Of a stretch of 64,000 bases of DNA, positions 32,140-42,889 are shown in pieces. The stretch lies in contig NC_072893.1 in the NCBI RefSeq assembly GCF_027943255.1, positions 9,486,001 to 9,550,000 on the forward strand, read 5' to 3'. The notes under the pieces are model-generated. The model did not search any database, had not been told where the DNA came from, and saw only the letters and a list, made by a program, of their open reading frames with translations. The stretch comes from Anastrepha obliqua. Its lineage: Eukaryota > Arthropoda > Insecta > Diptera > Tephritidae. Both the position numbers and the translations under genes were made by a program. How positions within the stretch are numbered: position 1 is the stretch's first letter; the number at the start of each line of letters is the position of its first letter.

Positions 32140-32740
32140 GTTAATGGAATACCACTATGACACATAGAAAACATTTTTTCAAAGGGGTGTTTTTCGAAAA
32201 TTATAAAAAAAATTGTTTTCAAAAATTTTGAAGAAATAAAGTAAAATAAAAAAATTTCGAAAGCATGAAATTTTTTCAGAACCAAATTTTCCTCAAAAAG
32301 ATAAAAGAAATTTCTTCGAAGAGGTGTTTTTCTAAAATTACAAAAAAAAAAATTTTAAACAAATAAAATAAAATAAAACTTTTTCAAGGGTATGAAATTT
32401 TTTCAAAACAAAATTTTCTGAAAACCAAACAAAATTAAAAAAAAAAATGGTGTTTTCAAAGCATTTCATATTCCACTATTAATAGAGAATACATTTTTTC
32501 GAGGGGGTGTTTTTCAAAGCGGGAAAATTTTTTTTTAACAAATCAATTTAAACTTTTACAAAAGTATGAAATTTTTTCAAGAACAAAATTTTCTCAAAAA
32601 CGTTAAATTAAAAAAAATAGTTTTTTCAAAATATTTAATTTTCAGCAATTAACTGAGAAGAAATTTGTTAGAGCGAAGTGTTTTTCAAAACTTCAAAAAA
32701 CACTTTTTAACCAAAAAAAATAAACCTTTTTTCAAAAACA
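32140..32740. repeat. Degenerate AT-rich tandem repeats in the Helitron
   Basis: The phrase GGTGTTTTTC followed by an A-rich stretch recurs at about 32187, 32323, 32507 and 32679. ATGAAATTTTTTCA recurs at about 32266, 32391 and 32567. Spacing is about 130-185 bp. The units are strongly diverged. Confidence 0.6.
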
Positions 32741-32744
32741 ACAG

Positions 32745-33500
32745 GAATGATAACATTGCCTAACAATTTCTGCACTTTTGCACAGTCTAAAGAGGCATTG
32801 ATACAGAGTGTATTTCCAAACATAGTTCAACATTACAAAAACCATGATTGACTCAGCGAAAGAGCAATTTTAGCTGGGAAAAATAAGGACGTCAATGATA
32901 TAAATTCAGCTATTTTAGATCAAATACCTATTGACATAGTTGCGTATAAGTCAATAGACACTATTACTGATCAAGATGAGGTCGTAAATTATCCAACTGA
33001 ATTCTTAAACTCACTCGATTTGCCAGGCTTACCACCTCATAATTTACGATTAAAAATTGGAGCACCGATTATTATGCTGCGCAATAGTAATGTGCCCCGA
33101 CTTTGCAACGGTACCAGACTCGCTGTGAAGAAGCTAATGGGTAACGTTATCGAAGCAACAATTTTGAAAGGGAAGTACAAAGGAGAAGACATTTTGATAC
33201 CCTGAATTCCACTGATTCCGGCGGATTTACCATTCGATTTCAAACGTTTGCAGTTCCCTATTCGCCTTGCCTTCGCTATGAGAATTAATAAGGCGCAAGG
33301 ACAGTATCTACAAATGTGCGGTATTAATTTAGAATACCCAATTTTTTCTCATGGACAATTGTATGTAGCTTGCTCACGAGTTGGCAAACCATCGTCATTA
33401 TTCACGCGAAAGATGAAAAAACCAAAAACGTTGTCTACCAAAAAGTGTTACAATAAAGTTCGAATGAAATTGTATCAAAGAATTTGCTTTGTTTCGTATT
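32745..33500 (+). pseudogene. Helitron Pif1-like helicase, C-terminal part
   Basis: Encodes the end of the RepHel helicase: ITLPNNFCTF, HD-stop-LSERAILAGKNKDV, EVVNYPTEFLNSLDLPGLPP, then LRLKIGAPIIMLRN (helicase motif V region), GTRLAVKKLMGNVI, and, after an in-frame TGA at about 33203, [32 protein letters not shown] and [15 protein letters not shown] (motif VI, with arginine in the ACSRV box). The two TGA stops (about 32848 and 33203) kill it. The Walker A and B motifs and the Rep domain are absent from the window. The order and orientation agree with the Helitron ends. Confidence 0.9.
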
Positions 33501-33565
33501 AATTTTATTCTCTTTCAGCAAATCATTGAATTTATCGTCTAGCGAAGCGGGCGAGGGTACGCTAG

Positions 33566-34025
33566 TAGTTTTATATATACGAATATTTGGTTATATAACA
33601 AAACAAAACAACGATTATTAAGCCTTTAAATTCGCTTCTTTCCACTTATCAAAACATTCATTTACTCTACTTTGTTGAAACCGAATTTTGGTCCCATCAA
33701 TTTGTCACACAGTGTTTTTAATTAAATGCAAATAGAGTTAATCCCATCAGCATAAAATAATTTGTAAATACCCTACAGATTTGCATTCACTTAAGATAAT
33801 AGTAATGTAGAAGTTTTCATACGCGTTTAGTGAAGAAATTATAGAGGTATTATATATTAGGTATAAGAGAATATTTTTGATTGATTGATAAATTTTGAGG
33901 TGTGGCACTTATTAAAAATGAAAAAATTTCTCATATTTCTAAGCAAATAAATCTAATTTTGTATTCTTAGTTTAGGTGATCTAATAGTTTACTTCAACTT
34001 TTATTGTCAAGGATGGCAAGTGCAT
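33566..34025. other. No gene seen
   Basis: AT-rich unique DNA between the Helitron 3' end and a minus-strand LINE tail. I found no structure. Confidence 0.4.
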
Positions 34026-34800
34026 TTGAGATATCCCAGGTAGGTGAAATGGTTGAAGTGCCGGTCTGGCACTCCTCAAGTAGCACCAAAGCGTCGTTTT
34101 GTTACTAGTATGAGACCTCCAACAGGCAGATATCTACAGCCAGCCAGAGCTGTTGATATAATGAAAAAGATTGATGGGATTTAGGTTGGCGCACTGCCCC
34201 AGGCTGTCGAAGCAAGGAGCACCCAGTGACCTTAGTCGTCTAGCTGCTAAACCAGGACATTTAGAGAGAAAAGGTCCCTACAGCTTCTGCAATGGGGGTT
34301 AAATGGTAACCCTAATTTTCCGTGTGTGTGCCGATCATCCAGTGACCGGTAAATACAGCTACGAGTTTGGAAATTTAATGGCGAGGAGTCCTTCGTATAT
34401 CTTATTGGGGCTAAAGGGTTTTCGAAATAGCTCATGAAGAAATGGAGCTCACTCTTTTCTGTGCTTTTGCAGTTCCCCTTTAACAACTGTCAGAGGGATG
34501 TCGATGACCGGGCAGGAGGTATCTGAGGACAATTCAGTCCCATATCTAGCAAGCTCATCAGCAATTTCATTTCCCTCTATGTTCCTATGTCCTGGAACCC
34601 AGATCAGAGAAATGTTGCCTGTACCCAAATATCCTAAAAACCCATCTTTTGTTCGATTTATCCGTTACACAGCCAGACGAAATCGATACACGGCAGCCAT
34701 ATTTACATAAAAACACCAAGCCTTCTCATCACTTTGGAAATGTTGGTGTACAGATGCCTATACCTCGCTTAATTCTTTTGGGTCGCTACAAATAACCGTT
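34026..34800 (-). pseudogene. LINE RNase H end, zinc tail and 3' UTR
   Basis: On the minus strand: ISLIWVPGHRNIEGNEIAD then ELARYGTELSS (last RNase H active-site block, about 34620-34540), followed by LTVVKGELQKHRKE and a damaged zinc region (GKLGLPFNPHCRSCRD, about 34310-34260). Next, LAARRLRSLGAPCFDSLG and CANLNPINLFHYINSSGWL (about 34255-34150), and a 3' UTR to about 34030. The tail and UTR match the plus-strand copy at 29150-29345, which defines one LINE family with two copies in opposite orientation. A frame disruption near 34650-34700 breaks RNase H. Confidence 0.8.
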
Positions 34801-36778
34801 ACGCAAAAAATGGAGTTTTAAAGTTGTGAAAAAAAGCTGCAATAAATTTGAGCCGGTTTTCCGTGAGCGAATGTAGTGAATGTGATATTAAACTTTTTAT
34901 TTCCACTTAATAAAAAGTTGGGTTTTCGTTGAAGTAATTTATTTTATTTTACTTTTTTTTTTTTTTTAATTTTTTTATTATATTTTTTTATTTTTTTTAT
35001 AAGTGTCTAATAATATAATGATAACATCTTATCGAATTTTACATCTCTAAACACCTGCCGCAAAAAAAAAACTGTGTAACCTGAACAAGAACTATTGGCG
35101 AGTGATTTATTTTTTTAATTTTTTTTATATTTTATTTATTTTTTTTAATTTTTTTTAAATTTTATTTATTCTTACTTAAATTTTTTTTACATTTTTTTTT
35201 TTAGTATTTTGTTCTTACTTCAGATATATGTTTCATATACAAAAATGTGGTGTCAACGCAAATGTCACGACTTGCAGGAGGTGGTTGATCTATTCCAAAG
35301 TCTGAATCTTACTTCTCTAAGCATCCACCAAAAAGAAAAAGCAGTGCAACCTTAACAAAAAACATTGTAAAATTGTTGAGAAAAAGCAAAAAAAAGATAT
35401 ATACCTCGGTACTCCCACATTTTCATCAGAGTAATCATTTTCTTATTCCTCTACAACTCACGCACTTTCAAGATCTCATAATCCACCTAATCACATTCAT
35501 CACAAGCATATTAACTCAGACAAAAAGTCTGGCGGTAATCTTTATAAATTTCTCTTTTATCAAAGCTATTTGTAAATATGATTTATTTCATGCTCTTCAT
35601 CTTTCACCAGAAGCAATGATTAGCTAGATTAATTTTATTGTTTCACTAATGATGGCAGCATTGATCTCCATAAAAAATCATAAATAGCATTAAAGCGCGC
35701 ATACAGAGGCAATGCATAGCCATATAGGAGTAGTATGTAGATACGGCAGATAAAATATTACAAAGCTGCTGGCTCAAACTCCGACCTGCCACAGCTGATG
35801 AACCATATCACTGACAATTCCTCCCTCTGATGAACATTGCTGTCAGAGCAGCAACTGAGGCGAGAGCAGAACAAATTGTGATGAGAGCGATTATGGTTGA
35901 GTGATAAGCGGGTCGCACAGCCACCGTTGCTGTTGTTGTTGTTATTGTTACGACTTATGCCCATTGCTGCCGCTAAATTTCAACGTTTTGTTTTTTTTTT
36001 CTCTTTTCATTTTGAAAATGATATTTAAATGACAAAGTGGAATGAATTGCTTACATACCGACAAACATATGCTCCAACTCACAACCTCACTATGTAGATA
36101 TACACACACACACACACACGCTCTACTAATATGATAAAGTGTAAATGGCGGAAAATGCTCGTGTTGTCATTTGAATGGAATTGTGGAGCAGCGAAATGGA
36201 AGGCAGGAGGGGACTGGTCTTTTTGATTTCAATTCAAATGTAAATACAAAGCGAGGTATCTGTGAAAATGAAAATTTAATGCGCATTGAAATTTGTGCGC
36301 TTTTCATTCACGCTTCTCTTATGTAGAGTAGGTGTGTTTGTGTGTATATACGAGTGTGCTTCTGTATGTCAGTTCAGAAGGTTTATTCAAGGGCTTAGTG
36401 CAGATCAAAGCGCACACATCAATAATGAGTGTTTTTCTTGGCATGTAAGGATTTTTAACGTCATTTATTTTAATGCCAAAAGATTAAAAATTTATTTAAA
36501 AAATGTTTAAGCACTTCACATCTTAGTATGATTTACTTAAAACTTTGTAAGTCTTCATTAATAGTATTTTGAGCTTATTCAATAATAGGGTAAAACTTAG
36601 AATAATTGAGTTTTTCGTTATTTTTGTAACAGCATAAAATTCTGTCAAGTAATGTTTGGGGAATGCTGCTGAAGCGACAGTTCTTAGCCAAATTTAAAAC
36701 CAAGACACTGATTTGCAATTTTAAAAATAGGCTAATAATCCATCCATTATATATATACATACGTATGTACATATATAA
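34801..36778. other. No gene seen; T-rich DNA and microsatellites
   Basis: Two weakly similar stretches of about 65 bp occur at about 35037-35105 and 35307-35375. Simple sequence includes T-runs (34950-35000, 35110-35205), (GTT)n at about 35927-35948, and (CA)n at about 36101-36119. No coding similarity. Confidence 0.4.
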
Positions 36779-37078
36779 TTGGTGCGTATACCCCTTCTGG
36801 GTGTTTGGCCGTGCTCCTCCTCCTATTTATTTGGTGTTCTTCCATAAATGGAGGAACCTACAGTTTCAAGTCGACTCCGAACGCCAGATATTTTTTATGA
36901 GGAGCTTTTTCATGGCAGAAATACATTCGGATGCTTTCCATTACCTGCTGAGAGGCGACCGCTATTAGAAAAAACGTTTATTCATTTTAGTGTTTCACCG
37001 AGATTCGAACAGACATACTCTCTGAATTTCGGTAGTGAAAGTAGTCACGCACCAACCCATTCGGCTACGGCGGCCGCC
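36779..37078 (-). repeat. tRNA-derived SINE, full-length looking
   Basis: A minus-strand SINE. The head, in reverse complement, starts near 37078 with GCCGCCGTAGCCGAATGGG (A box) and has a canonical B box GTTCGAATC (37002-37010). The body runs to about 36779 through a segment whose + strand reads GGAGCTTTTTCATGGCAGAA. Pol III internal promoters would have driven transcription. From memory, close relatives are very abundant in tephritid fruit fly genomes. The related head at 7700-7775 is partial. The tRNA fold itself is not preserved. Confidence 0.75.
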
Positions 37079-37109
37079 ATCTCTTAATTACGAGTAAGAG
37101 TATATTGGC

Positions 37110-37522
37110 CTCTTTACATATTGCTCCGACTCGAGTGCAAAATTTGTAGTCAGAACGAGTTCATAGTTAATGGCCTCATCTCCTCTCTGCAACTCCTAAT
37201 GTTAAATGGCGTAAAAAGATCTGGCCAACAACCAACCTCCATTGGTTATCTCATAACTCTCAAAAAGTATAAAAGAATGCTTACGAGCATTCTCACGTAC
37301 CATTACAGACGACGTAGTCATCTGCTCAAGATCGGGATATGGTCCACAGATTCTTGTCGTTTCTGTGTCCAGTCCCAGGAGACTTCAATGCATCTTCTCC
37401 TTGAATGCAGTGCTATCGCACGGAGAAAGTTAAGACATCTCGGCCATTTGCAGCCAGAAGAAAGGCACAGCTCTATCTTAAGTTTAATAAGAGAACTGGG
37501 TCTGGATGAAGTACTGAGATGA
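37110..37522 (+). pseudogene. LINE C-terminal zinc tail
   Basis: The plus-strand frame 37121-37522 (its first residue is not an ATG) encodes the post-RNase-H region: LTYHYRRRSHLLKIGIWSTD, CRFCVQSQETSMHLLLECSA, then IARRKLRHLGHLQPEERHSS and LIRELGLDEVLR to a natural-looking stop. The CxxC…H…C motif is intact, with C-x2-C-x8-H-x4-C spacing. It is in the same family as the minus-strand remnant at 22440-23660. Upstream domains are absent, as in a 5'-truncated copy, and the presumed 3' UTR follows. Confidence 0.75.
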
Positions 37523-38069
37523 GTAGAGGGCGCAAAATACCATAAGGCCGAAGTGCGAACCTCCAATATATCTAAAATATACAAAGTAAAAAGCGAAATG
37601 TTGCTTATTTGATTAAAATCGGATAATCTTAATCTTGGTACGGTTATCGCTTGCAAGACATAGGACCGCTGATATTTGATCTCATCGTAGTTGTAGTCGT
37701 CGCTGATGTCAGTTCGCCGGGGGTGCCATAGGGTTATCGTAGTGCAGCCATTTATCCTTCTCTACCCTAAGCTGATACAAAAACTCTCTTATTTTCTTCG
37801 CGTGTAAGCAGAAATTCGCATCTCAAAAGACGCTTTTCAAGATCCCTCAGCATTAGTTGGTAAAATTATCACTTGCAGATGTTTCTGAATTATTCCTCGT
37901 TTGAAACGGCTTGATTCCTGTATAACTGTTAATGAATGGATGATATTTTATGCCATTTGATGCTCCTTTTCCATAGAAAATTCTTGGCTTCTAAATAAAT
38001 CTAACTATTCATGACATTTTATATCACTTGAATCACTAAAAACTTCCCTATGCATTCAATGACTTTCAA
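37523..38069. other. No gene seen; probable LINE 3' UTR then unique DNA
   Basis: The first ~150 bp may be the 3' UTR of the preceding LINE. The rest shows no motif. Confidence 0.35.
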
Positions 38070-39497
38070 GCAGCAAACCAACCAAAGCAGCAAAGGTCAC
38101 GGGAATGCTAAATAAATTAATGACAAACATTGGTGGGTCAACACAGAGCAAATGAAGGCTAACCATGGCGGCCAAAAACTCAATTCTCTTGTACAGCAGC
38201 GAAATATGGGGAATCGCGCTAAACTGCAAAGCCAACCACAAAGCACTGAAGGCTGTGCAGCGGCACTCAGAGTTGCTTAAGCCTACCGTGCGTGGAACTC
38301 CAGGAAGAAACACGTCATCACTAGCGTCTCAGAACAGACATGCCAAACCATGATCTTGTAGCAGAACCAATTGCACACTGAACCGATTAGCAGATGAACT
38401 TCGAAACTTATTCCATTAATAAGCAAATGCGTCCAAAATAACTTCGAGGCAATGAATTACTTCTTAGCTCAGTTCCTCCCGGGCCACGGATACTACGGAA
38501 GGCACCTATACCGCATGGGCAAGGTAAGCGATCCCAAGTGCACACACTGCGAAGCACCAAGCGATGTCGCTGAACACACGTTTTTTAGTTGTGACAGATG
38601 GCTCATGGAAAAATATGCTCTGAGGAAGAAGATTGGCGACATCGCACCGAGCAACATAGTCAGCAAAATGCTCGAACGCGAGGTCAACTGGAATGCAGTA
38701 AAGAGATACATCGGGACGTACTACGGAAAAAAATGGAAAGGCAATTTAAACGCTACCTCTTCTAACAAAGCCAGTTGTTTCTTTCTCGTACTAACCGGCG
38801 CCAATTGGACACACCAAATGAAGCCAAGTCATTCTTCACCTGATCTTTCCAACGCAGAGGAGGCCTTCCTCTTCCTCTGCTACCACCAGCTGGTACCGCA
38901 TCGAATACTTTCAAAGCCGGAGCGTTTGTATCCATTCGGACGACATGGCCCAGCCAACGTAGCCGCTGGATCTTTATTCGCTGCGCTATGTCTATGTCGT
39001 CGTAAAGCTCATACAGTTCATCGTTCCATCTTCTGCGATATTCGCCGTTGCCAACTTGCAAAGGTCCAAAAATCTTACGCAGAATCTTTCTCTCGAATAC
39101 TCCTAGCGTCGCTTCATCGGATGTTGTCATCGTTTACGCTTCTGCGCCATACGTTAGGACGGGCATGATGAGAGTCTTGTAGAGTGTTAGTTTTGTTCGT
39201 CGAGAGAGGACTACTGCTCAGTTGTCTACTTAGTCCAAAGTAGCACTTGTCGGTAAGAGAGATTCTACTTTGGATTTCAAGACTGACATTGTTATCGGTG
39301 TTAATGCTGGTTCCTAAATAAACGCATTTTTTTACAACGTCGAAATTATAACTGTCAACAGTGACGTGGGTGCCGATACGCGAGTGCGCCGACTGTTTGT
39401 TTGCCAGCAGGAGGTACTTCGTTTTGTCCTCGTTCACCACCAGTTTGGAGAAGGCAGAACTAACAGCGCGGAACGCTACCTCACCCACCAAAAAAAA
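38070..39497 (+). mobile_element. R1-clade LINE 3' end, interrupted by RTE
   Basis: A plus-strand R1-type tail. Decayed RT C-terminal sequence reads AAKNSILLYSSEIWGIALNC and KANHKALKAVQRHS (38165-38280). After frame breaks, the C-terminal zinc domain follows in one frame: LAQFLPGHGYYGRHLYRMGK, then CTHCEAPSDVAEHTFFSC (C-x2-C-x8-H-x4-C), then NIVSKMLEREVNWNAVKRYI, typical of R1-like elements. At about 38759 it is interrupted by a reverse-strand RTE fragment. An A-run at 39488-39496 may be its true tail. Upstream RT and endonuclease are missing. It is not located in 28S rDNA. Confidence 0.75.
38760..39472 (-). pseudogene. RTE-clade LINE: RT end and C-terminal tail
   Basis: On the minus strand: VVNEDKTKYLLLANKQS (end of the RT palm), VKKCVYLGTSINTDNNVSLE (the YLG motif of the thumb), CYFGLSRQLSS, then, after a frame change near 39130, TTSDEATLGVFERKILRKIF, the ELYELYDDIDIAQRI region, RLRWLGHVVRM and GSRGRGRPPLRWKDQVKNDL. 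This order is typical of RTE-type elements. Copies of AACGCTACCTC flank it (about 38748-38758 and 39471-39481), consistent with insertion into the R1 copy. It is better preserved than the relative at 15615-16055. 5'-truncated, non-functional. Confidence 0.85.
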
Positions 39498-40879
39498 ATG
39501 ACTTTCAGGCTCCTTCAGTTCTTTAAACTAAAATAGTGAACTGACACATCTTTGCTGCCGAACAACTCAACACTTTCGTGAAATATGGAAACATATATAA
39601 CATCCCTTAAATATTTTTAACTAAAAATAATGCTAAATCACAACTCTTATGACTCTCAATACGCAGCCTCCCAAGCATGCCTGTGTTTTACTATCAAAGG
39701 CAGACAAACTGTCACAGCCCAGCTCATGCACAATTGGAAAACCCTGTTAAGTTTTCAGCTGTAGTAGTCTTCCAGCATCTTTCAAATAAATTAAAAACTG
39801 CACGTGCACATTCCCACCAAAAGCTTTTACAAATTTCACTCGTGCAAGCAGTTGGGAGACCTTCACCCAGTCACTGGCTGCAGAACTTCTTTCGAACCAC
39901 TTCTGCCCCTTATTCATCCCCTTTAGTAGGTTGTCATTTTAATTTGCTCGATTCTCTTTCACAGCTGATATCGATCTGTAAAAATTGCCGCCACCATACA
40001 CACACACACATACCCGCTCACACATATTTGCAAACATTTGTCGTCGAACGCAGCATCCGTTCGTCGCCTTCGTAAGGTTAATGAGGTCTCGCCACTAATG
40101 GGGCGCGGCTGTGTGGCGGCATTGCGGCCCGACGTTGAAAAAACGGAATGTCAATGTCGGTGGTGTCTGGTGAAAATGACACTTTTCAACTATTTATTCA
40201 TTGCTCGTAAATGTTGTTGCGAATGGAAATGGCTGCAAATGTGCGATGTTGCCTGTGGCCAACTTTATCGTTTGCCAATCTTGTAAATGAATGAATGCTT
40301 TTTATTATTATTTTTTTTTATGAGTGAACAAAAAACAAAATTATATTTTATCAAATACATACAAACATACGTATTTATTGTATGTTAAATGATGCCGTAA
40401 ACGAATTTGCTCATTCACTTGTGCATTTCGCTTAACAGATGGGCCCCAAGAGCAGACCAACAATAGGATAAAAAAAATTACATAAAAAGTAACAGAATGT
40501 TTTGTTGTTCAAGCCTTAAACACATACATAGACATACATATTTGTATATAATTTCATTTTGTATTGACTGTCTTAACCGCTACGCGCACACATCTATCGA
40601 GTCTTCTTGGTTGCACGGGGTGTCCACTTTTCTTTTGGGATTTAAATTAGCTCCGTTATGAATAAAATTCCCATGAATATTTTTCAACTAATGGAAAGTG
40701 TAAGCCTTGCTTTTAATGATGGATCGTAACTTAATTCAAATGAGTTCCTTAACTGGCTTTGCAGTAATCTTAAGGCGTATCTGTTCGAGGGTTCTTGAGG
40801 TTCTTTCTTTTACTGATTGGTGCCTGATTGTCGAATTGAGAGTTTTTATTTCCTATTTTCCTCTTCTGCCTTTAACTAA
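39498..40879. other. No gene seen
   Basis: Unique DNA with a (CA)n run near 40000-40011. GC-moderate sequence at 40040-40280 contains short frames without recognisable similarity. Confidence 0.4.
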
Positions 40880-42125
40880 AACTTGGCAATAGCGCTCCAC
40901 ATTTTTGTATTTGTGAAGGATGCAATTGGCGGCTTTGCAGCCTTTTATTTTATGCCCTGGTTTCCCACATCTGATGCACATATCCCTTTTATCAGGGCCA
41001 GTGCAGCTTGAATGTGTCTGCCTTGTCCCAAGGCAGCGACAACATCTCTTTATTTGTTCTCACGCTCACATCTTCGTCTATATTTGCTCTTCTTGGTTGG
41101 TGAACAGCTTCCACACTTCTGTTTCCACTTCCGCATGGGCTGGCAAGGAGTCGAGATCTCGTATCTGAATCGTGGCACGTGACTTTTAGTCCGTGATGCA
41201 GGTCTTGTCTTGCCTAGTGCTTTTCAACTGATGTACGGACTCTGGCTTAACCTTGTTTTCCCTACCAAACTCCAAAAGTACAGCCCCAGCCTTCTTTTTC
41301 CTGACGGACTTTACTTTGACTGACTCATCAGTTGTAATCTTTACGCACAAGTCCCATAGTTATGTCCTTCTGCGGGTTTTATCACAATCCGGTTTTACAT
41401 ACTGTGCCCGCGGCTTGCTTCTTTTGTTTGGCTCGACTAGCTTATCCTTCGACTTCTTTTGGTTTCCCCTTCTATTAACTGTCTAATAACTCTCATCATT
41501 CTTCTCAGGGAGTCGTTTTTTGTTCCCGCTGCGTTCATTAGCCCTGGCCTTCTTACAGCTCTCAGAGCCAGCCGGACTGGTTGACGTTTGATTCGGGTTT
41601 GTCGTTGCAGAGGTGTGCGTATCTCCTATTAGCTGGGAGACAGTGTTCCTACCAGGATTCGCGAGCGCCTTTCCTCCCTCTGCTGTCTTCCACGAACGTC
41701 TGTAGTTCAGCGTTACACCCAGTAGCTCAGCCATTTTGGATACTCCAACCATGATTTCCTTACTGATGTTCTTTTGACGCCTAAACGCTGGCTGAATCGA
41801 ACTCATCACCAGCTTGCATTGGAAGATCGCATCCATCCTCCTTATATTCTTAATCAGCTCTAGCCGAGAAACATTTCAATTGTGTCGATTGATGCGCTCT
41901 CGTTTGTAGCGTTCGTTAAAGTATATGGCTGTGGTAGGAGTGACGAGTCGTTCTGCCGCTGCAAGAGTACTGGTTGGCGTGAACTGCGCTGGCTGCAGCC
42001 CTTCAATGCTGGTACTGGAGACATCGTTCCACAGAATGCTAATGTTACTGTGTTCATTGCCCTTTGCGGGGCAATCAGATTTGGCATTTTTCAACGCAGT
42101 GCGGGCTGGTCCGCTTCCAGCTGCA
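40880..42125 (-). pseudogene. LINE ORF1 (gag-like) with CCHC zinc knuckles
   Basis: A minus-strand ORF1 remnant. An N-terminal variable region (about 42094-41880) is followed by a conserved block MDAIFQCKLVMSSIQPAFRR (41836…), KMAELLGVTLNYRRSW and a serine/asparagine-rich linker. After frame breaks near 41480, a C-terminal nucleic-acid-binding part follows, with CCRCLG…H..C and CIRCGKPGHKIKGC (about 41000-40930). The latter is a canonical C-x2-C-x4-H-x4-C knuckle. Such ORF1 proteins coat the LINE RNA. The knuckle pattern is shared by I, LOA and Jockey elements. The 5' neighbour on this strand is an ORF2 C-terminal piece, the reverse of normal order. Confidence 0.75.
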
Positions 42126-42830
42126 TTTAGAGTGGATGCGTTCTTTCACCCTCCTATTCACATTCAGAGCAGAGTGCTCTGTCCGAGGTGCCTAACTTTT
42201 CCATGTGCTTCGCCCATAGAAAGTTGGCCGTCATCACTCCAATCAGCCGCCTACAGTCCCTTCTGTTTAATTACGGGAGGATCTGCGATCCCTTCTGTTA
42301 CAGTCCCTTCTGCTTAATAACAGGTATCATCAGTTTTCTCCATTTGCAACCTCTCTCAGGCTGCCAAGCTTGCTTGTAGGTTGAAGTAACCCGTTTGTTA
42401 ACCGTGTCTCCGATGGGTGCAGAAGGAAGTGGCAGAACGGGCTCCGGGCCAAAGGAGTTGACTTCAGAGCCCATCCTAGCTAAAGAGTCAGAGGTCTCTG
42501 CACTCACGATACCCAAGTGTCCCGGGACCTATGTTAGCATCGGGACATTATGTCTGCCGACATAGTTCAGGGTGTTATGTAAAGTCCTGGATCTCTTCAG
42601 TTAAGGAAGAGAGATGCCCACTGAGGTGTCTGGGAGGTAGCTCAACCTGAAGCAAGTGTCTGGAGGGGTACATAAGGTATTATCCCAGCTGGAATTGATT
42701 TCTGAGCATCCTAATATGCTCCTTAACTCCTTAACAGAGAGCATACTAACCTCATCGTGAAGATTTTGTAAAGGATGCATCATTGCTTTTTTGTTGCTTT
42801 TCATGTTTTTAATATCTCCAACAATCACAA
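42126..42830 (-). pseudogene. LOA-like LINE RNase H end
   Basis: On the minus strand: a stretch from about 42828 (SVKELRSILGCSEINSSWDN), then LHNTLNYVGRHNVPMLT and VPGHLGIVSAETSDSLARMG (RNase H last block, about 42520-42460; the usual Asn-Glu-x-Ala-Asp is altered to SAETSD). Next come GPEPVLPLPSAPIG and AWQPERGCKWRKLMI, then the zinc region start RLIGVMTANFLWAKHMEK, with CSECE near 42165. A 47-bp tandem duplication (TTACAGTCCCTTCTG… at about 42251 and 42298) lies between. Frames are broken. It abuts the ORF1 remnant at about 42126. Confidence 0.65.
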
Positions 42831-42889
42831 AAAGCTAGTTAATGATAAAAATGAATACAAAAAGTGCGTGTAGCGTAGTACATATAACA

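Larger units (their letters stand above)
30787..33565 (+). mobile_element. Helitron, internally decayed
   Basis: A rolling-circle transposon. The 5' end has the typical TCTATATATATAAAAATG preceded by A. The 3' end reads AAGCGGGCGAGGGTACGCTAG followed by T, with the CTAG terminus and a GC-rich subterminal stretch expected of insect Helitrons (insertion between A and T). Inside are a 5'-truncated Jockey insertion (31116-31542), an AT-rich degenerate tandem region (32140-32740) and the C-terminal helicase pseudogene (32745-33500). The Rep/HUH nuclease and most of the helicase are missing. Confidence 0.88.
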
